A stretch of 64,000 nucleotides of DNA from RYN-230 sp963793825 (lineage in GTDB: Bacteria; Actinomycetota; Actinomycetes; Streptosporangiales; Streptosporangiaceae), in assembly GCA_963793825.1 (NCBI GenBank), contig CAWCBE010000007.1:930001-994000 (forward strand), given 5' to 3'. Below the pieces are notes generated by a model. The model saw only the letters and a program-made list of their open reading frames with translations. It was not told the origin of the DNA and did not search any database. Below are positions 17,533 to 26,531 of the stretch, in pieces. Position numbers and translations under genes: made by a program. Positions within the stretch are counted from its first letter, which is position 1, and the number at the start of each line of letters is the position of its first letter.

Positions 17533-18957
17533 GTGAGCCAGGGCAGAGACCACCTCAAATCCGGCCAGCTCGGCACGGCGGACGTGACGGCCTCGACGGT
17601 GGCGAACATCGGGCCGGGGATCGACTTCTATTTCGCGTTCGGTGTCATCGCGGTGACGGCCGGCGTCGCCGCGCCGCTGACGATCGTCGCCGCTGGCGGG
17701 GCCGTCGTGCTCCTGGCTTTCACGGTGTCCGAGTTCACCAAGGCGGAGCCTTCGGCCGGGAGCTTCATCACTTACGTGGAAACCGCGCTGGGAGCCAGGG
17801 CCGGAGTCGCCACGGCCCTGCTGGTCACCGTGGGGTACACCGTCGCCATCGCGGCGGTGTTCACCATGTCGGGCGGGATGGTGGCGATGACCGTGTCGCA
17901 TTACACCTCGTGGCATCCCCCGTGGGGGCCACTTTCCCTGGTGCTGATCGTGGGCGCGATCTGGCTGACCGCGCGTGGTGTCAAGCTGTCAACCGGCGCG
18001 GTGGGCGCGGCCGTGCTCGTGCAGGTGGCGATCATGGTCGTGGTCTGCGTCATCGTCCTGGTCGATGAGCGTGCCCATCTGTCGGTCATCCCGTTTTCCT
18101 GGGCGCACCTGACCGGCGGCCTGGCCGGCCTTTCCGCGGGCTTCCCGCTGGCCCTGTACATGTTCATCGGGTGGGAGAACGGCCCCGCACTGGCCGAGGA
18201 GTGCCGCGATCCACGGCGCACCGTGCCGCGGGCCCTCTATGTCTCGGTGGCCATCGCCGGTGCCCTCTTTGTCTTCTTCGCCTACGCGACCGTGACCGGT
18301 TTCCACTACGACGTCTCCTCCATCGGCCGCTCCTCCGTCCCGTTCCTTACCGTGGCGGATCACTATCTCGGTGCGGCGGCCGTCCTGGCCTGGGTCGCTG
18401 GGATCGTCTCCGTGCTCGCCACCCTGGTCGCCGGGGCGGACTCCCAATCGCGCATGCTCTTCGATGGCGGCCGGTCCGGGCTGCTGCCGGCCAAGCTCGG
18501 CCACGTTCGCCCACGGTCCGGCACGCCGGTGAATGCGCTGATGGTCATGACCGGCGCGGGGCTGGGGATCATCGTGGTCTGGTGGGTTTCCCGCCTCATC
18601 AGCGGCGACACCGGATCGATGAACCCGGTGGGCCTGTACGCCGAGTGCTCGACGATGGGGACGATCGTGATCCTCTTCGTTTACTTCCTGACGATGCTCT
18701 CCCTTCCCGTCTTCATGCGGCGCCGCCACCGGGACTCGTTCTCGCCGTTCCGCCACGTGGCGATCGCGGTCCTGGGGTCCCTCACCCTGATCGTCCCGTT
18801 CGTCGAGCTGTGCCAGCCCGGGCAGCCTGCTCCCTACAGCGCCTTCCCGTTCATCGCCCTAGCGATCGTGGCGGCGGCCGCCGTAATCGCCTGCCTGGTC
18901 GTGTACCGCCGCCCGCGCACCGGAGCAGGCGAGGGAGCGGCGCTGCCGGGCACCTGA
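17533..18957 (+). CDS. APC-superfamily amino acid/amine permease
   Basis: A 474-aa polytopic protein with about twelve hydrophobic helices. Helix 1 (ASTVANIGPGIDFYFAFGVI) and ALYMFIGWENGPALAEECRDPRRTVPRAL are the APC signature regions: unwound Gly-rich helix 1 and the F-x-G-x-E stretch of helix 6. The family uses proton or sodium gradients to import amino acids or amines. The substrate is not readable from sequence. GTG at 17533 follows AGAGGAG by 6 bases and is preferred over the upstream ATG at 17503. A tryptophanase lies 640 bp downstream, so aromatic amino acid uptake is possible but not shown. Confidence 0.85.
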   Translation: MSQGRDHLKSGQLGTADVTASTVANIGPGIDFYFAFGVIAVTAGVAAPLTIVAAGGAVVLLAFTVSEFTKAEPSAGSFITYVETALGARAGVATALLVTVGYTVAIAAVFTMSGGMVAMTVSHYTSWHPPWGPLSLVLIVGAIWLTARGVKLSTGAVGAAVLVQVAIMVVVCVIVLVDERAHLSVIPFSWAHLTGGLAGLSAGFPLALYMFIGWENGPALAEECRDPRRTVPRALYVSVAIAGALFVFFAYATVTGFHYDVSSIGRSSVPFLTVADHYLGAAAVLAWVAGIVSVLATLVAGADSQSRMLFDGGRSGLLPAKLGHVRPRSGTPVNALMVMTGAGLGIIVVWWVSRLISGDTGSMNPVGLYAECSTMGTIVILFVYFLTMLSLPVFMRRRHRDSFSPFRHVAIAVLGSLTLIVPFVELCQPGQPAPYSAFPFIALAIVAAAAVIACLVVYRRPRTGAGEGAALPGT

Positions 18958-19153
18958 GCAGGCGGTGGCGGATGGGGAGCCTGGGGCGCGGTCACGGCGC
19001 ACCGGCGGCCGACGTTTCTCGCGGCGAACATGGCCAGCATTAACCGGCGGAGACACGCCGGGGCCCGTTTGCGCGATATGAGTGACCATGCGCCGGGATT
19101 GGGGATAATCGGCCCGGTCGGGGTAGTTGAAACGCCAGGAGTGGAGAAAGCAG

Positions 19154-19435
19154 TTGATCAAGGCAACTAAGCCCGGACGTAACGGCACTGTCCGCGTCAC
19201 CTTCGCCCTGCCCGCCGATGAGCCCCGCGGGGCCGTGTCCGTGGTGGGTGATTTTAACGACTGGAACCCCTTCGCCCATCCGCTGCGGCGGCGGGCGAAC
19301 GGTACCCGGAGCGCCGCGGTGACCGTCCAGGCCGGCAGCATGCTGCACTTCCGTTACCTCGCCGAGGGCGGGGTATGGTTCGACGACGACGCCGCCCCCG
19401 CCGGGGACGGCGAGGGCGCCAGCATCGCGGTCTGA
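19154..19435 (+). CDS. CBM48/isoamylase early-set-domain protein (glycogen-binding module)
   Basis: A 93-aa stand-alone module. TVRVTFALPADEPRGAVSVVG followed by DFNDWNPFAHPLRRRANG is the E-set fold with the conserved D-F-N-x-W-N-P glycogen-binding loop found in AMPK-beta and GlgB/GlgX. Free-standing bacterial forms probably bind alpha-glucans or tether a partner enzyme. The frame opens at TTG 19127, but TTG at 19154 has GGAG 7 bases upstream and gives MIKATKPGRNG, a more typical length. Glycogen enzymes glgC and glgP in the window make an alpha-glucan role plausible. Confidence 0.78.
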   Translation: MIKATKPGRNGTVRVTFALPADEPRGAVSVVGDFNDWNPFAHPLRRRANGTRSAAVTVQAGSMLHFRYLAEGGVWFDDDAAPAGDGEGASIAV

Positions 19436-19599
19436 TCCTGGCCCGCCAGCAGCCTGCGGCCCCGGGGCCGGCGTTCTGCCCCGGAATGCTGCGCCAGCGC
19501 AGCAAGGGCCGCATGATGAAGACCGGCGCCGTCGTGATGACGGGTTCGCAGAGCCGCGGAGAGCTGGCCGGGCAGGCCCGGTAGAGGGGGTTGCCAGGC

Positions 19600-20982
19600 A
19601 TGAGCGACGAGCCGTTCCGCACGATCGTTGAGCCGTTCCGCATCCACTCGGTGGAGCCGATGAGGCTGACTACCCGGGCGGAACGTGCCGCGGCGCTGGC
19701 GGCGGCCGGGTACAACCTGTTTGAGCTGCGCGCCGAACTGGTGCTGATCGATCTGCTCACCGACTCCGGGACCGGGGCGATGTCGGCGGAGCAGTGGGCC
19801 GGCATCCAGCGGGGCAACGAGGCCTACGCCGGGGCGCCCTCGTTCTACCGGTTCCGTGAGGCGGTGACCGGCCTGTTCCCGTTCCGGCACGTCTTGCCGA
19901 CCCACCAGGGACGGGCGGCTGAGAAGATCCTGTTCACCGTGGTCGGCGGGCCGGGCCGGGTGATCCCGAACAACACCCACTTCGACACCACGCGGGCCAA
20001 CATTGAGTTCACCGGGGCGCAGGCCGTCGATCTGCCCATCCCGGAAGGGCTCCAGCCAGGCGTGCGGCACCCATTCAAGGGCAACATGGATGTCGCGGCG
20101 CTGGAACGGCTGCTGGACGAGCGGGCCGCCGCGGTCCCGCTGGTGATGCTGACGGTGACGAACAACTCCGGCGGCGGCCAGCCGGTCAGCCTGGCCAACA
20201 TCCGGGCGGTCCGCGAGGTCTGTGACCGTTTCGGCAAGCCGTTGTTCCTGGATGCCTGCCGGTTCGCGGAGAACGCCTGGTTCATCAAGACCCGGGAGCC
20301 CGGTTACGCTGGCACCCCGGTCACCGGCATCGTCCAGGAGATGGCTGCCCTCGCGGGCGGGATGACAATGTCGGCGAAGAAGGACCCGCTGGCCAACATC
20401 GGCGGCTGGCTGGCCCTCAACGACGACAGCCTCGCCGAGCAATGCCGCAACCTGGAAATCCTCACCGAGGGCTTCCCCACCTATGGCGGCCTGGCCGGGC
20501 GTGACCTGGAGGCGATAGCCCAGGGACTGCGCGAATGCGTTGACGAAGACTACCTCCGGTACCGGGTGCGGTCCATCGCCTACCTGGGGGAGGCGCTCGA
20601 ATCAGCCGGGATCCCCGTCGTTGTCCCCTTCGGCGGCCACGCGGTTTTCATCGATGCGCGCGCCATGCTGGCGCACCTCGACCCGTTGCACTACCCAGGC
20701 CAGGCGCTGGCCTGCGCCCTCTATGAGGAAGGAGGGGTGCGGGCCTGCGAGATCGGGACCGTCATGTTCGGCCTGCAGCCCGACGGCACCGAGACCCCGG
20801 CCGCCATGGACCTGGTCCGGCTGGCCATTCCCCGCCGTACCTACACCCAGAGCCACATCGACTACGTCATCGAGGTTCTCACCCGGGTGGCCAGCCGGGC
20901 CGCCAGCCTCCCCGGGATGCGGATCGTGTCCCAGCCCAGGCATCTGCGCCACTTCACCGCGCAGTTCGCGCCGCTGGACTGA
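19600..20982 (+). CDS. tnaA: Tryptophanase / tyrosine phenol-lyase family enzyme
   Basis: A 460-aa PLP-dependent beta-eliminating lyase. Length and motifs match the family: PTHQGRAAEKILF, NNTHFDTTRANIEFTGA, VTNNSGGGQPVSLANIR, LFLDACRFAENAWFIK (Asp binding the pyridine nitrogen) and TMSAKKDPLANIGGWLA, in which one of Lys260/261 forms the PLP Schiff base. The enzyme splits tryptophan to indole, pyruvate and ammonia, or tyrosine to phenol. The sequence resembles the tryptophanase branch more to my eye, so the symbol is tentative. ATG at 19600 has AGAGGGGG 9 bases upstream. No TnaC-like leader peptide or TnaB permease sits immediately adjacent; an APC permease lies upstream at 17533. Confidence 0.82.
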   Translation: MSDEPFRTIVEPFRIHSVEPMRLTTRAERAAALAAAGYNLFELRAELVLIDLLTDSGTGAMSAEQWAGIQRGNEAYAGAPSFYRFREAVTGLFPFRHVLPTHQGRAAEKILFTVVGGPGRVIPNNTHFDTTRANIEFTGAQAVDLPIPEGLQPGVRHPFKGNMDVAALERLLDERAAAVPLVMLTVTNNSGGGQPVSLANIRAVREVCDRFGKPLFLDACRFAENAWFIKTREPGYAGTPVTGIVQEMAALAGGMTMSAKKDPLANIGGWLALNDDSLAEQCRNLEILTEGFPTYGGLAGRDLEAIAQGLRECVDEDYLRYRVRSIAYLGEALESAGIPVVVPFGGHAVFIDARAMLAHLDPLHYPGQALACALYEEGGVRACEIGTVMFGLQPDGTETPAAMDLVRLAIPRRTYTQSHIDYVIEVLTRVASRAASLPGMRIVSQPRHLRHFTAQFAPLD

Positions 20983-21071
20983 ACATCACCCGGTCCCCAG
21001 GTGCGGGCTGATCCCGCGTCAAACAGGCTGGACGACTGGCTGACCCGGGCACCCAGCTCCGGGAGGCCCGA

Positions 21072-21588
21072 CTACCGGGGCCGGCTGGCCTGGCGCCAGG
21101 CCAGCTGGATGGTGCTGTAGTCGATCGTGACGATGCCCTCCTGCTGGAGGAGGGCGCGGGCCGCCGGCGACGTCAGGAACTCGTAGTCGGTGCGGCGGAC
21201 CCGCCAGCCGTCAAGATCCAGTGCCCGTGACTCCTGGTTGCCCAGGCCAGGATGCACCGCCCACTCGCTGAGCCCGGCACCGCCATCGGCCAGGCAATGC
21301 CAGTCCAGGTGGGTCGGCGTCAGCCCGGCGCCGGCCACGGCATCGATCTGCGCGCGGAACTCCCGCTCCGCCTCATCCAGCCGGGCCCGGGCGAGCAGCC
21401 TGAGGACCTGGCCCGGCGTGAACAGCTCGCCCGCCTGGTCGAGCAGCGAGGGCACCAGCTTCCTGTCGGTCAGCGGCCCCCACCGGCCGCGGGCCGTATC
21501 GCAGACCAGCGTGAGGTGGATCCCGAACGAGATCCCCGGATGCTGGCGGAGCAGGCGCATGGCGTCCGGCCCCCGGGCACGGCACCAT
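21072..21588 (-). pseudogene. Decayed YdjC/ChbG carbohydrate deacetylase remnant
   Basis: The surviving frame (21560-21072) reads FGIHLTLVCDTARGRWGPLTD and TPTHLDWHCLADGG, unmistakable ChbG/YdjC blocks that carry metal-binding His residues. In intact relatives, about 60 residues separate that block from the C-terminal AGLSEWAVHPGLGNQ. Here they abut directly, implying an internal deletion. The N-terminal NADDFG metal site is absent. A short upstream piece (LMVPCPGA, from 21588) sits one frame off, across a run of five G/C at about 21572. Three independent defects argue for real decay rather than sequencing error. It lies between tnaA and a divergent unknown gene. Confidence 0.72.
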
Positions 21589-21791
21589 CAGGCGGCACGA
21601 GGTGCAGCGCGGCGCCGGACAGCCAAGTGGCCGGTCATCCCGGCCCCGGCCGCTTGCGCCCTGACGACGCTGCTGAAGTTCAGCCCGGGCTGGGCGGCGC
21701 CACCGCGGCCGGCGCTTCCTAGCCCGGTGGACCGGTGGTGGTGGCGGGAACGCGTCCGGCGTGGTTGTCTCGTGGCGATGACAGGAGAGCG

Positions 21792-23276
21792 ATGAGCGGC
21801 GACAGGCCAGCCGGGGTTGTCTTTCCCGCCTCCGCCGACGGGCGCAGGAGTACGTCGGCGGTGGGCAGCGCGGTGGTTGCTGACGCGCTGCGGCAGGTCA
21901 ACCCGCTCGGGGCAGGCGATGCGGAGCGGGATGCGAACTGGCGCGCGGGCTACCTGGTGCACTTTCGCCGGCTAGTCGAAGCTGGGCTGCCATCGAAGGA
22001 GGCGGCGCTATCGGTGGCCCGCGCGGGGCTGGCGTCAGCGCACCAGCGGATGCAGGTCGTGCTCCCAGATGGTGCGGAGAGCGGGCTCGACACGCTGCTC
22101 TCGGCGCCTGCGCAGCGGCTTATTACCACGGTCACAGTGCCGGGCACCGGGCAGGCCGACGACGGCCTGTCGCTGCCCTACCGCGGCGACGGGCTGCGCG
22201 GCAGCGCCCTGCTGCGCAGGCTTGAGGGATGGGTGGACGACGGCGTGATAGAGCCGTCATGCGCCGATGCGGTCCGGACGGTCGCGGCCCACCCGGAGTG
22301 GCTCCGCCTGCCTGGCCGCATGGTCGCCGTACTCGGGGCAGGCGCCGAGGTGGGCCCCCTGGCCCCGCTGCTGAGCTGGGGCGCCCGGGTGATCGCGGTT
22401 GACCTGCCCCATCCCCCGGTCTGGGAGCGCATCCTGGACACGGCGCGGCGCAGCGGGGGGGAACTTCTGGCTCCCGTCGCTGGGCAGCCGCCCGGGAGCG
22501 GGAGCGAGGCCATCGCGCAGCGCGCCGGCGTCAACCTGACCAGCGACATCCCCGCCGTCGCCGACTGGCTCGCCAGCTTTGACGGCCCGCTGGTGCTGGG
22601 CAACTATGTCTACGCCGACGGCGCGGCGAATGTGCGCCTGTCTGCCGCTGTCAACGCGCTGACCGTGCGCCTGCAGGCCGAGCGCGGCGATGTCGCGCTC
22701 GCGTTCCTGGCGACGCCAACCGACGTGTTCGCGGTCCCGGCGGAAGCGGTCGCACAGTCCGTCCACGCCTACGCGACCCGATCACCAGCGGCGAAGCTGG
22801 CTGGCCGGCCGCTGCGGGCCCTGTCCGGCGGGCGCCTGCTGCGCCGGGCCTACCTGCCCGGTGCTGATCCCGGCATCAACGACAGCCTGGTGCCGCAGCA
22901 AGGTCCCAACTACGCGCTCGCGAAGCGGCTGCAGCGCTGGCGCGCCACACTGGCCCGTGAAGCCGGCACGACCGTGTCGATGAACATCGCCCCGCCGACA
23001 CGCACCAGGTCGGTCATGAAGAACCGGATACTGGCCGGGGCGTACGCCGGCGCGCACCGGTTCGGCGTCGAGGTCTTCGAACCGGCCACCTGCAAGGTGC
23101 TCATGGCCGCACTCCTCGTCCATGATCTGAACACCGGGGGCCCAGCGCGCCCACATCCATGGCAGGACGAGGCGCACGCGGCCGCGCACGGCGGGCTGTG
23201 GCGCATCGCGTACGAGCCCCGCAGCGCGCTCACGCTCGCCGCCGCGCTGGGCTACCGCACAGCGCGGAAGCACTGA
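21792..23276 (+). CDS. Unrecognised 494-aa conserved-looking protein with a Rossmann-like core
   Basis: No family is recognised. Residues ~175-215 (LPGRMVAVLGAGAEVGPLAPLLSWGARVIAVDLP) form a Gly-rich beta-alpha-beta like a nucleotide- or SAM-binding fold. Further segments have a tidy, enzyme-like pattern: PLVLGNYVYADGAANVRLSAAVNALT and GADPGINDSLVPQQGPNYALAKRLQRWRA. No signal peptide or membrane helix is seen. ATG at 21792 has AGGAGAG immediately upstream, a strong start. It stands alone between the ChbG remnant and a 334-bp gap. Third-position G/C use resembles its neighbours, so it is very likely coding. Confidence 0.75.
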   Translation: MSGDRPAGVVFPASADGRRSTSAVGSAVVADALRQVNPLGAGDAERDANWRAGYLVHFRRLVEAGLPSKEAALSVARAGLASAHQRMQVVLPDGAESGLDTLLSAPAQRLITTVTVPGTGQADDGLSLPYRGDGLRGSALLRRLEGWVDDGVIEPSCADAVRTVAAHPEWLRLPGRMVAVLGAGAEVGPLAPLLSWGARVIAVDLPHPPVWERILDTARRSGGELLAPVAGQPPGSGSEAIAQRAGVNLTSDIPAVADWLASFDGPLVLGNYVYADGAANVRLSAAVNALTVRLQAERGDVALAFLATPTDVFAVPAEAVAQSVHAYATRSPAAKLAGRPLRALSGGRLLRRAYLPGADPGINDSLVPQQGPNYALAKRLQRWRATLAREAGTTVSMNIAPPTRTRSVMKNRILAGAYAGAHRFGVEVFEPATCKVLMAALLVHDLNTGGPARPHPWQDEAHAAAHGGLWRIAYEPRSALTLAAALGYRTARKH

Positions 23277-23610
23277 CAGCTTGGGCGGGTCAAGCCCGGT
23301 GATCCCGGGTCGGTGCTCCCCCGGGCTCCTTGTTTCGGCTGCGGATCGGGCGTAGCGTCCAGGAAAGGAAGTCGCGCTCGTTTATTCACGTGTAAGCGAG
23401 ATCAATATTCCGGCTGCTCCGGACCTCGGTGGCGCCTAGCGCGCGGCTAACAGAGGCAAATATGGCAGCACCTTTCCGTCCGCGGTTCCCGGTTTCCGCG
23501 TGCGCTGCACGGGCCATCCCGCGGTGCTGTGGCACAGTGCCTGCGGGGACCGGCCGGTGGCGTGGTGCCGGCCCGTTACGGGCCGGCCGGCAGCGCGGAA
23601 GCGCGGCGCA
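23277..23610. other. Gene-free leader ahead of the PAP2/kinase genes
   Basis: No gene recognised. An AT-richer patch at 23378-23412 contains CACGTG and is the likeliest promoter area for the three-gene membrane cassette. No confident -35/-10 pair was found. Confidence 0.35.
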
Positions 23611-25785
23611 GTGAGCGAGAAAGCCGGGGCGGCGACCTCGCCGGACGGCCTGGCGGGCCCGGGTCCGGCGATACGGCCCGCGTCGCGCCGCCGCCGCCCG
23701 ACCGGCGCCCCGCCGCCGCTGCCGCACCCCGTCTCGATCAGCACCACGGCATGGCTGGCCGCCGTGGTTGTCGTGCTGGCCGGCGCGGTCGTGGTCTCGC
23801 TGCGCGCGCCGTCGCTCCGGCTCGATGACCAGGCCAACGCCGCAGTGCTGCGGCTGTTCGCGCGGGCGCGGACGCCGTGGCTGACCGGCGTGGCCAACGG
23901 GATCGTGACGGCCGGCTCGGGCTGGGGGGCGACGGTGGTGGGGCTGTCGGCGGTCGTCTTGACGATGGCGTTCCGGCGCTGGCGGCACCTGCTGGTGTTC
24001 CTGTGCAGCCTGTTCGTCCTCGAGCTGGCCATGCAGTTGATCAACGATGGGCTGAAGCGGCCGCGGCCCTACGGCGTGCCGATCATCGCGGGCTGGGCCG
24101 GGTACTCGGCTCCGGCGCTGTCGGTGGGGATTCTCACGCTCTTCCTGATGGGCATCGCCTACTGCCTGGTCGTGCCGGGGCGGCCCCGTTCTCAGGCGAA
24201 GGCAGCCAGCGCGGTCATCGTGACCGCGTTCGGCCTGGCCTACCTGTACCTGGCTGTTGATCACGTGGATGACGTGCTCCTGGGTGCCGTGCTGGGAGTC
24301 GCGATCCCGGTCGCCGCGTTCCGTTTCATCACGCCGAACGAGGTGTTCCCGGTCACCTACCGGCGCGGCCGCACCGCGCACGTGGATGTGACCGGCCGCC
24401 GCGGCGAGGCGATCCGCCAGGGCGTTCGTGACCAGCTCGGAATGACCGTGACCGAGATCACGCCGGTCGGGCTGGAGTCCTCGGCCGGCTCCACGCCGCT
24501 GCGGCTGCGGGTCGACGGCAACCCGGATGAGTACCTGTTCGCCAAGCTCTACACCAAGGGCCACGTCCGCGCCGACCGCTGGTACAAGCTGTGGCGGACC
24601 ATCCTGTACGGCTCCCTGGAGGACGAGCACCCCTTCCAGACCGTGCGGCGGCTGGCCGAGTACGAGGACTACGCCCTGCGCCTGCTGCAGGATGTCGGGA
24701 TCAGCGTGGCCAGGCCCTACGGCATCGTGGAGATCACTCCCGAGCGGGAGTACCTGCTGGCCACCGAATACTTCGACGGCGCGGTGGAAATCGGCGACGC
24801 CGACGTCGATGACCAGCTGATCGACCAGGGGCTGCTGCTGATCCGCAGGCTGTGGGACGCCGGGATCGCCCACCGCGACATCAAGCCCGGCAACCTGATG
24901 GTCCGCGACGGGCAGCTGCTGCTGATCGACGTGATGTTCGTCCAGGTGCGCCCGTCACCATGGCGGCAAGCGGTCGACCTGGGCAACATGATGCTGGTCC
25001 TCGCGGTCCGCACCAGCCCCGGCCGCGTGTACCGGCATGCGCTGCGCTATTTCACCGAGGCCGAGCTGGCCGAGGCGTTCGCCGCCACCCGCGGGGTAGC
25101 CAGCCCGACGCAGCTGCGCGCCTTCATGAAACGCGATCCCCGTGACCTGCTCGCCGAGTTCCGGAAGCTGGCCCCGCAGCGGCGGCCGATCGTGCTGCAG
25201 CGCTGGAGTGCCAGGCGGGTGATCCTGGCCGCGGCGATGCTCGCCCTCTTCGCCGTGCCCACCTTTTTCGGCCTCGGCTTGCTGCTGCCGATTAGCAACC
25301 CGAGTCTGCGCGCGCCCGCCTGCGGCACCGGCCGCCCGATGATCCTGGCGGCTCAGGCGGTTCCCTCGGCGGCCTTCCTGCCGTGCATCGCGGCCCTCCC
25401 CTCGGGCTGGACGGCGGGCGACGCCGAGAGCGTCAGCGGAAAGGCCACCTTCTGGCTTGATTCGGATCAAGCCGGGGCGCAGGCGGTGACGATCATCCTG
25501 ACCGCGGCCTGCGATACGGCGGGCGCCCGGCTGATCCCCTCCGGCCAGCCCGGCACGCGCCTGTACGAACGCCCGGTGAGCCCGGTCCCGCCGCGTTCCG
25601 GCGTTCGCTACTACACCTTCCCGGGCGGCTGCGCGACCTATCAGTTCGGGCCCAGCGTATCCCCGCCGCTGGCCGCCGCAGCTGGCCGCGCGCTGAGGTT
25701 TGTGCCCAGGTCAGCCCTGGTCGGCTATGTCCGCCGCACCGCGGGCCTGGCCTTGTGCGGGCGAGGTGCCGCATGCCGGGGATGA
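23611..25785 (+). CDS. Fusion: PAP2-like membrane domain + kinase-like domain + membrane-anchored C-terminal domain
   Basis: A 724-aa protein. Residues ~50-235 are a six-helix PAP2-type region, but its catalytic motifs are degenerate: KRPRP remains of motif 1, the PSGH of motif 2 is absent (SAPALSVG), and only a HVDD remains of motif 3. Residues ~295-500 are a kinase-like fold with Lys312 (LFAKLY), Glu in AEYEDYALRLL, an intact H421-R-D423-IKPGN catalytic loop and Asp440 in IDVMF replacing DFG. A hydrophobic helix (~540-560) leads to a ~160-residue domain, probably extracytoplasmic, with paired cysteines. The GTG start at 23611 has a weak site. The stop overlaps the next gene by 13 bp. A membrane kinase acting on lipid or sugar-lipid is an inference. 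Confidence 0.8.
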   Translation: MSEKAGAATSPDGLAGPGPAIRPASRRRRPTGAPPPLPHPVSISTTAWLAAVVVVLAGAVVVSLRAPSLRLDDQANAAVLRLFARARTPWLTGVANGIVTAGSGWGATVVGLSAVVLTMAFRRWRHLLVFLCSLFVLELAMQLINDGLKRPRPYGVPIIAGWAGYSAPALSVGILTLFLMGIAYCLVVPGRPRSQAKAASAVIVTAFGLAYLYLAVDHVDDVLLGAVLGVAIPVAAFRFITPNEVFPVTYRRGRTAHVDVTGRRGEAIRQGVRDQLGMTVTEITPVGLESSAGSTPLRLRVDGNPDEYLFAKLYTKGHVRADRWYKLWRTILYGSLEDEHPFQTVRRLAEYEDYALRLLQDVGISVARPYGIVEITPEREYLLATEYFDGAVEIGDADVDDQLIDQGLLLIRRLWDAGIAHRDIKPGNLMVRDGQLLLIDVMFVQVRPSPWRQAVDLGNMMLVLAVRTSPGRVYRHALRYFTEAELAEAFAATRGVASPTQLRAFMKRDPRDLLAEFRKLAPQRRPIVLQRWSARRVILAAAMLALFAVPTFFGLGLLLPISNPSLRAPACGTGRPMILAAQAVPSAAFLPCIAALPSGWTAGDAESVSGKATFWLDSDQAGAQAVTIILTAACDTAGARLIPSGQPGTRLYERPVSPVPPRSGVRYYTFPGGCATYQFGPSVSPPLAAAAGRALRFVPRSALVGYVRRTAGLALCGRGAACRG

Positions 25786-26531
25786 TCCGGCCGGCCACGG
25801 CCCCGCAGGAGCCCGCGCTGCTGGCCAGCCCGCGCCGGGCCGCCCTCCTGACGGCGGGGGTGGTGGCGCTGACGGCGGTGGTGTTCGCTCTGGTCGCCGC
25901 CCACGGCACGCTGGCCGCCATCCAGCGGCTGGATGATGCGTGGCTGCGGCTGATGATCTCCGGCCGGGCGCCGCCGCTCACCGTGATCGCCAAGGTCTTC
26001 AACGTCCTCGGGCTGGTGTACGTCACGCTGCCGGTGCGGATCGCCGTGGCCGGGTTCCTGGCCCTGCGGCGGCGATGGTGGCATCTGGCCGCCTTCACCG
26101 CCGCCGTGGTGGTATCGGAGGTGCTGATCGGCTCGCTGAAGGGGATCTACGACCGGGCCAGGCCGCCCGGGTCGCTGGTCGCCACGAGCGGCGCGTCGTT
26201 CCCGTCCGGGCATGCCGTCGCCGCGTCGGTCACTGCCGTCGCGGCGGTCATCGCGCTGGTTCCCGCGGGCCGGCGGCGCGCCTGGTGGGGCGCGGCCGCG
26301 GTGGCGTTCTCGATCCTGATGGGGCTCTCCCGCGCCTACCTGGGCGCCCACTGGCTGTCCGACGCCACGGCCGGGATCCTGCTCGGCACATCCTGCGCCC
26401 TGCTGACCGCGCTGGGAACCGGCCTGCTCCAGCGGCAGCCCAAGCGGCGCGGGCGGCGGCCGCCCGGGACGCCACACCTGGCCGCCATCCCTCCACCAGA
26501 CCATGCCGGCCGGGAACGGGGACGGACATGA
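25773..26531 (+). CDS. PAP2 family membrane phosphatase
   Basis: A 252-aa protein with about six helices and all three PAP2 motifs: KGIYDRARP (from Lys123), PSGH at 144-147, and SRAYLGAHWLSD. These form the phosphatidate/undecaprenyl-pyrophosphate phosphatase active site on the outer face of the membrane. The likely reaction is dephosphorylation of a lipid phosphate or pyrophosphate; the exact substrate is unknown. ATG at 25773 has GAGGT 7 bases before it, inside the end of the preceding gene. Its stop forms an ATGA overlap with the following gene, so the three are almost certainly co-translated. It provides a complete active site beside a degenerate PAP2 domain in the first gene. Confidence 0.88.
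   Translation: MPGMIRPATAPQEPALLASPRRAALLTAGVVALTAVVFALVAAHGTLAAIQRLDDAWLRLMISGRAPPLTVIAKVFNVLGLVYVTLPVRIAVAGFLALRRRWWHLAAFTAAVVVSEVLIGSLKGIYDRARPPGSLVATSGASFPSGHAVAASVTAVAAVIALVPAGRRRAWWGAAAVAFSILMGLSRAYLGAHWLSDATAGILLGTSCALLTALGTGLLQRQPKRRGRRPPGTPHLAAIPPPDHAGRERGRT

Noticed and set aside
23386..24873. 495-codon minus-strand frame opposite the PAP2-kinase gene
   Set aside because: Composition is Arg/Gln/His/Asp-rich with no domain, and it mirrors a real gene.
25940..26527. N-terminal extension of the kinase-flippase frame
   Set aside because: It lies antisense-frame over the PAP2 gene, and the ATG at 26528 overlaps that gene's stop in the usual coupled form.
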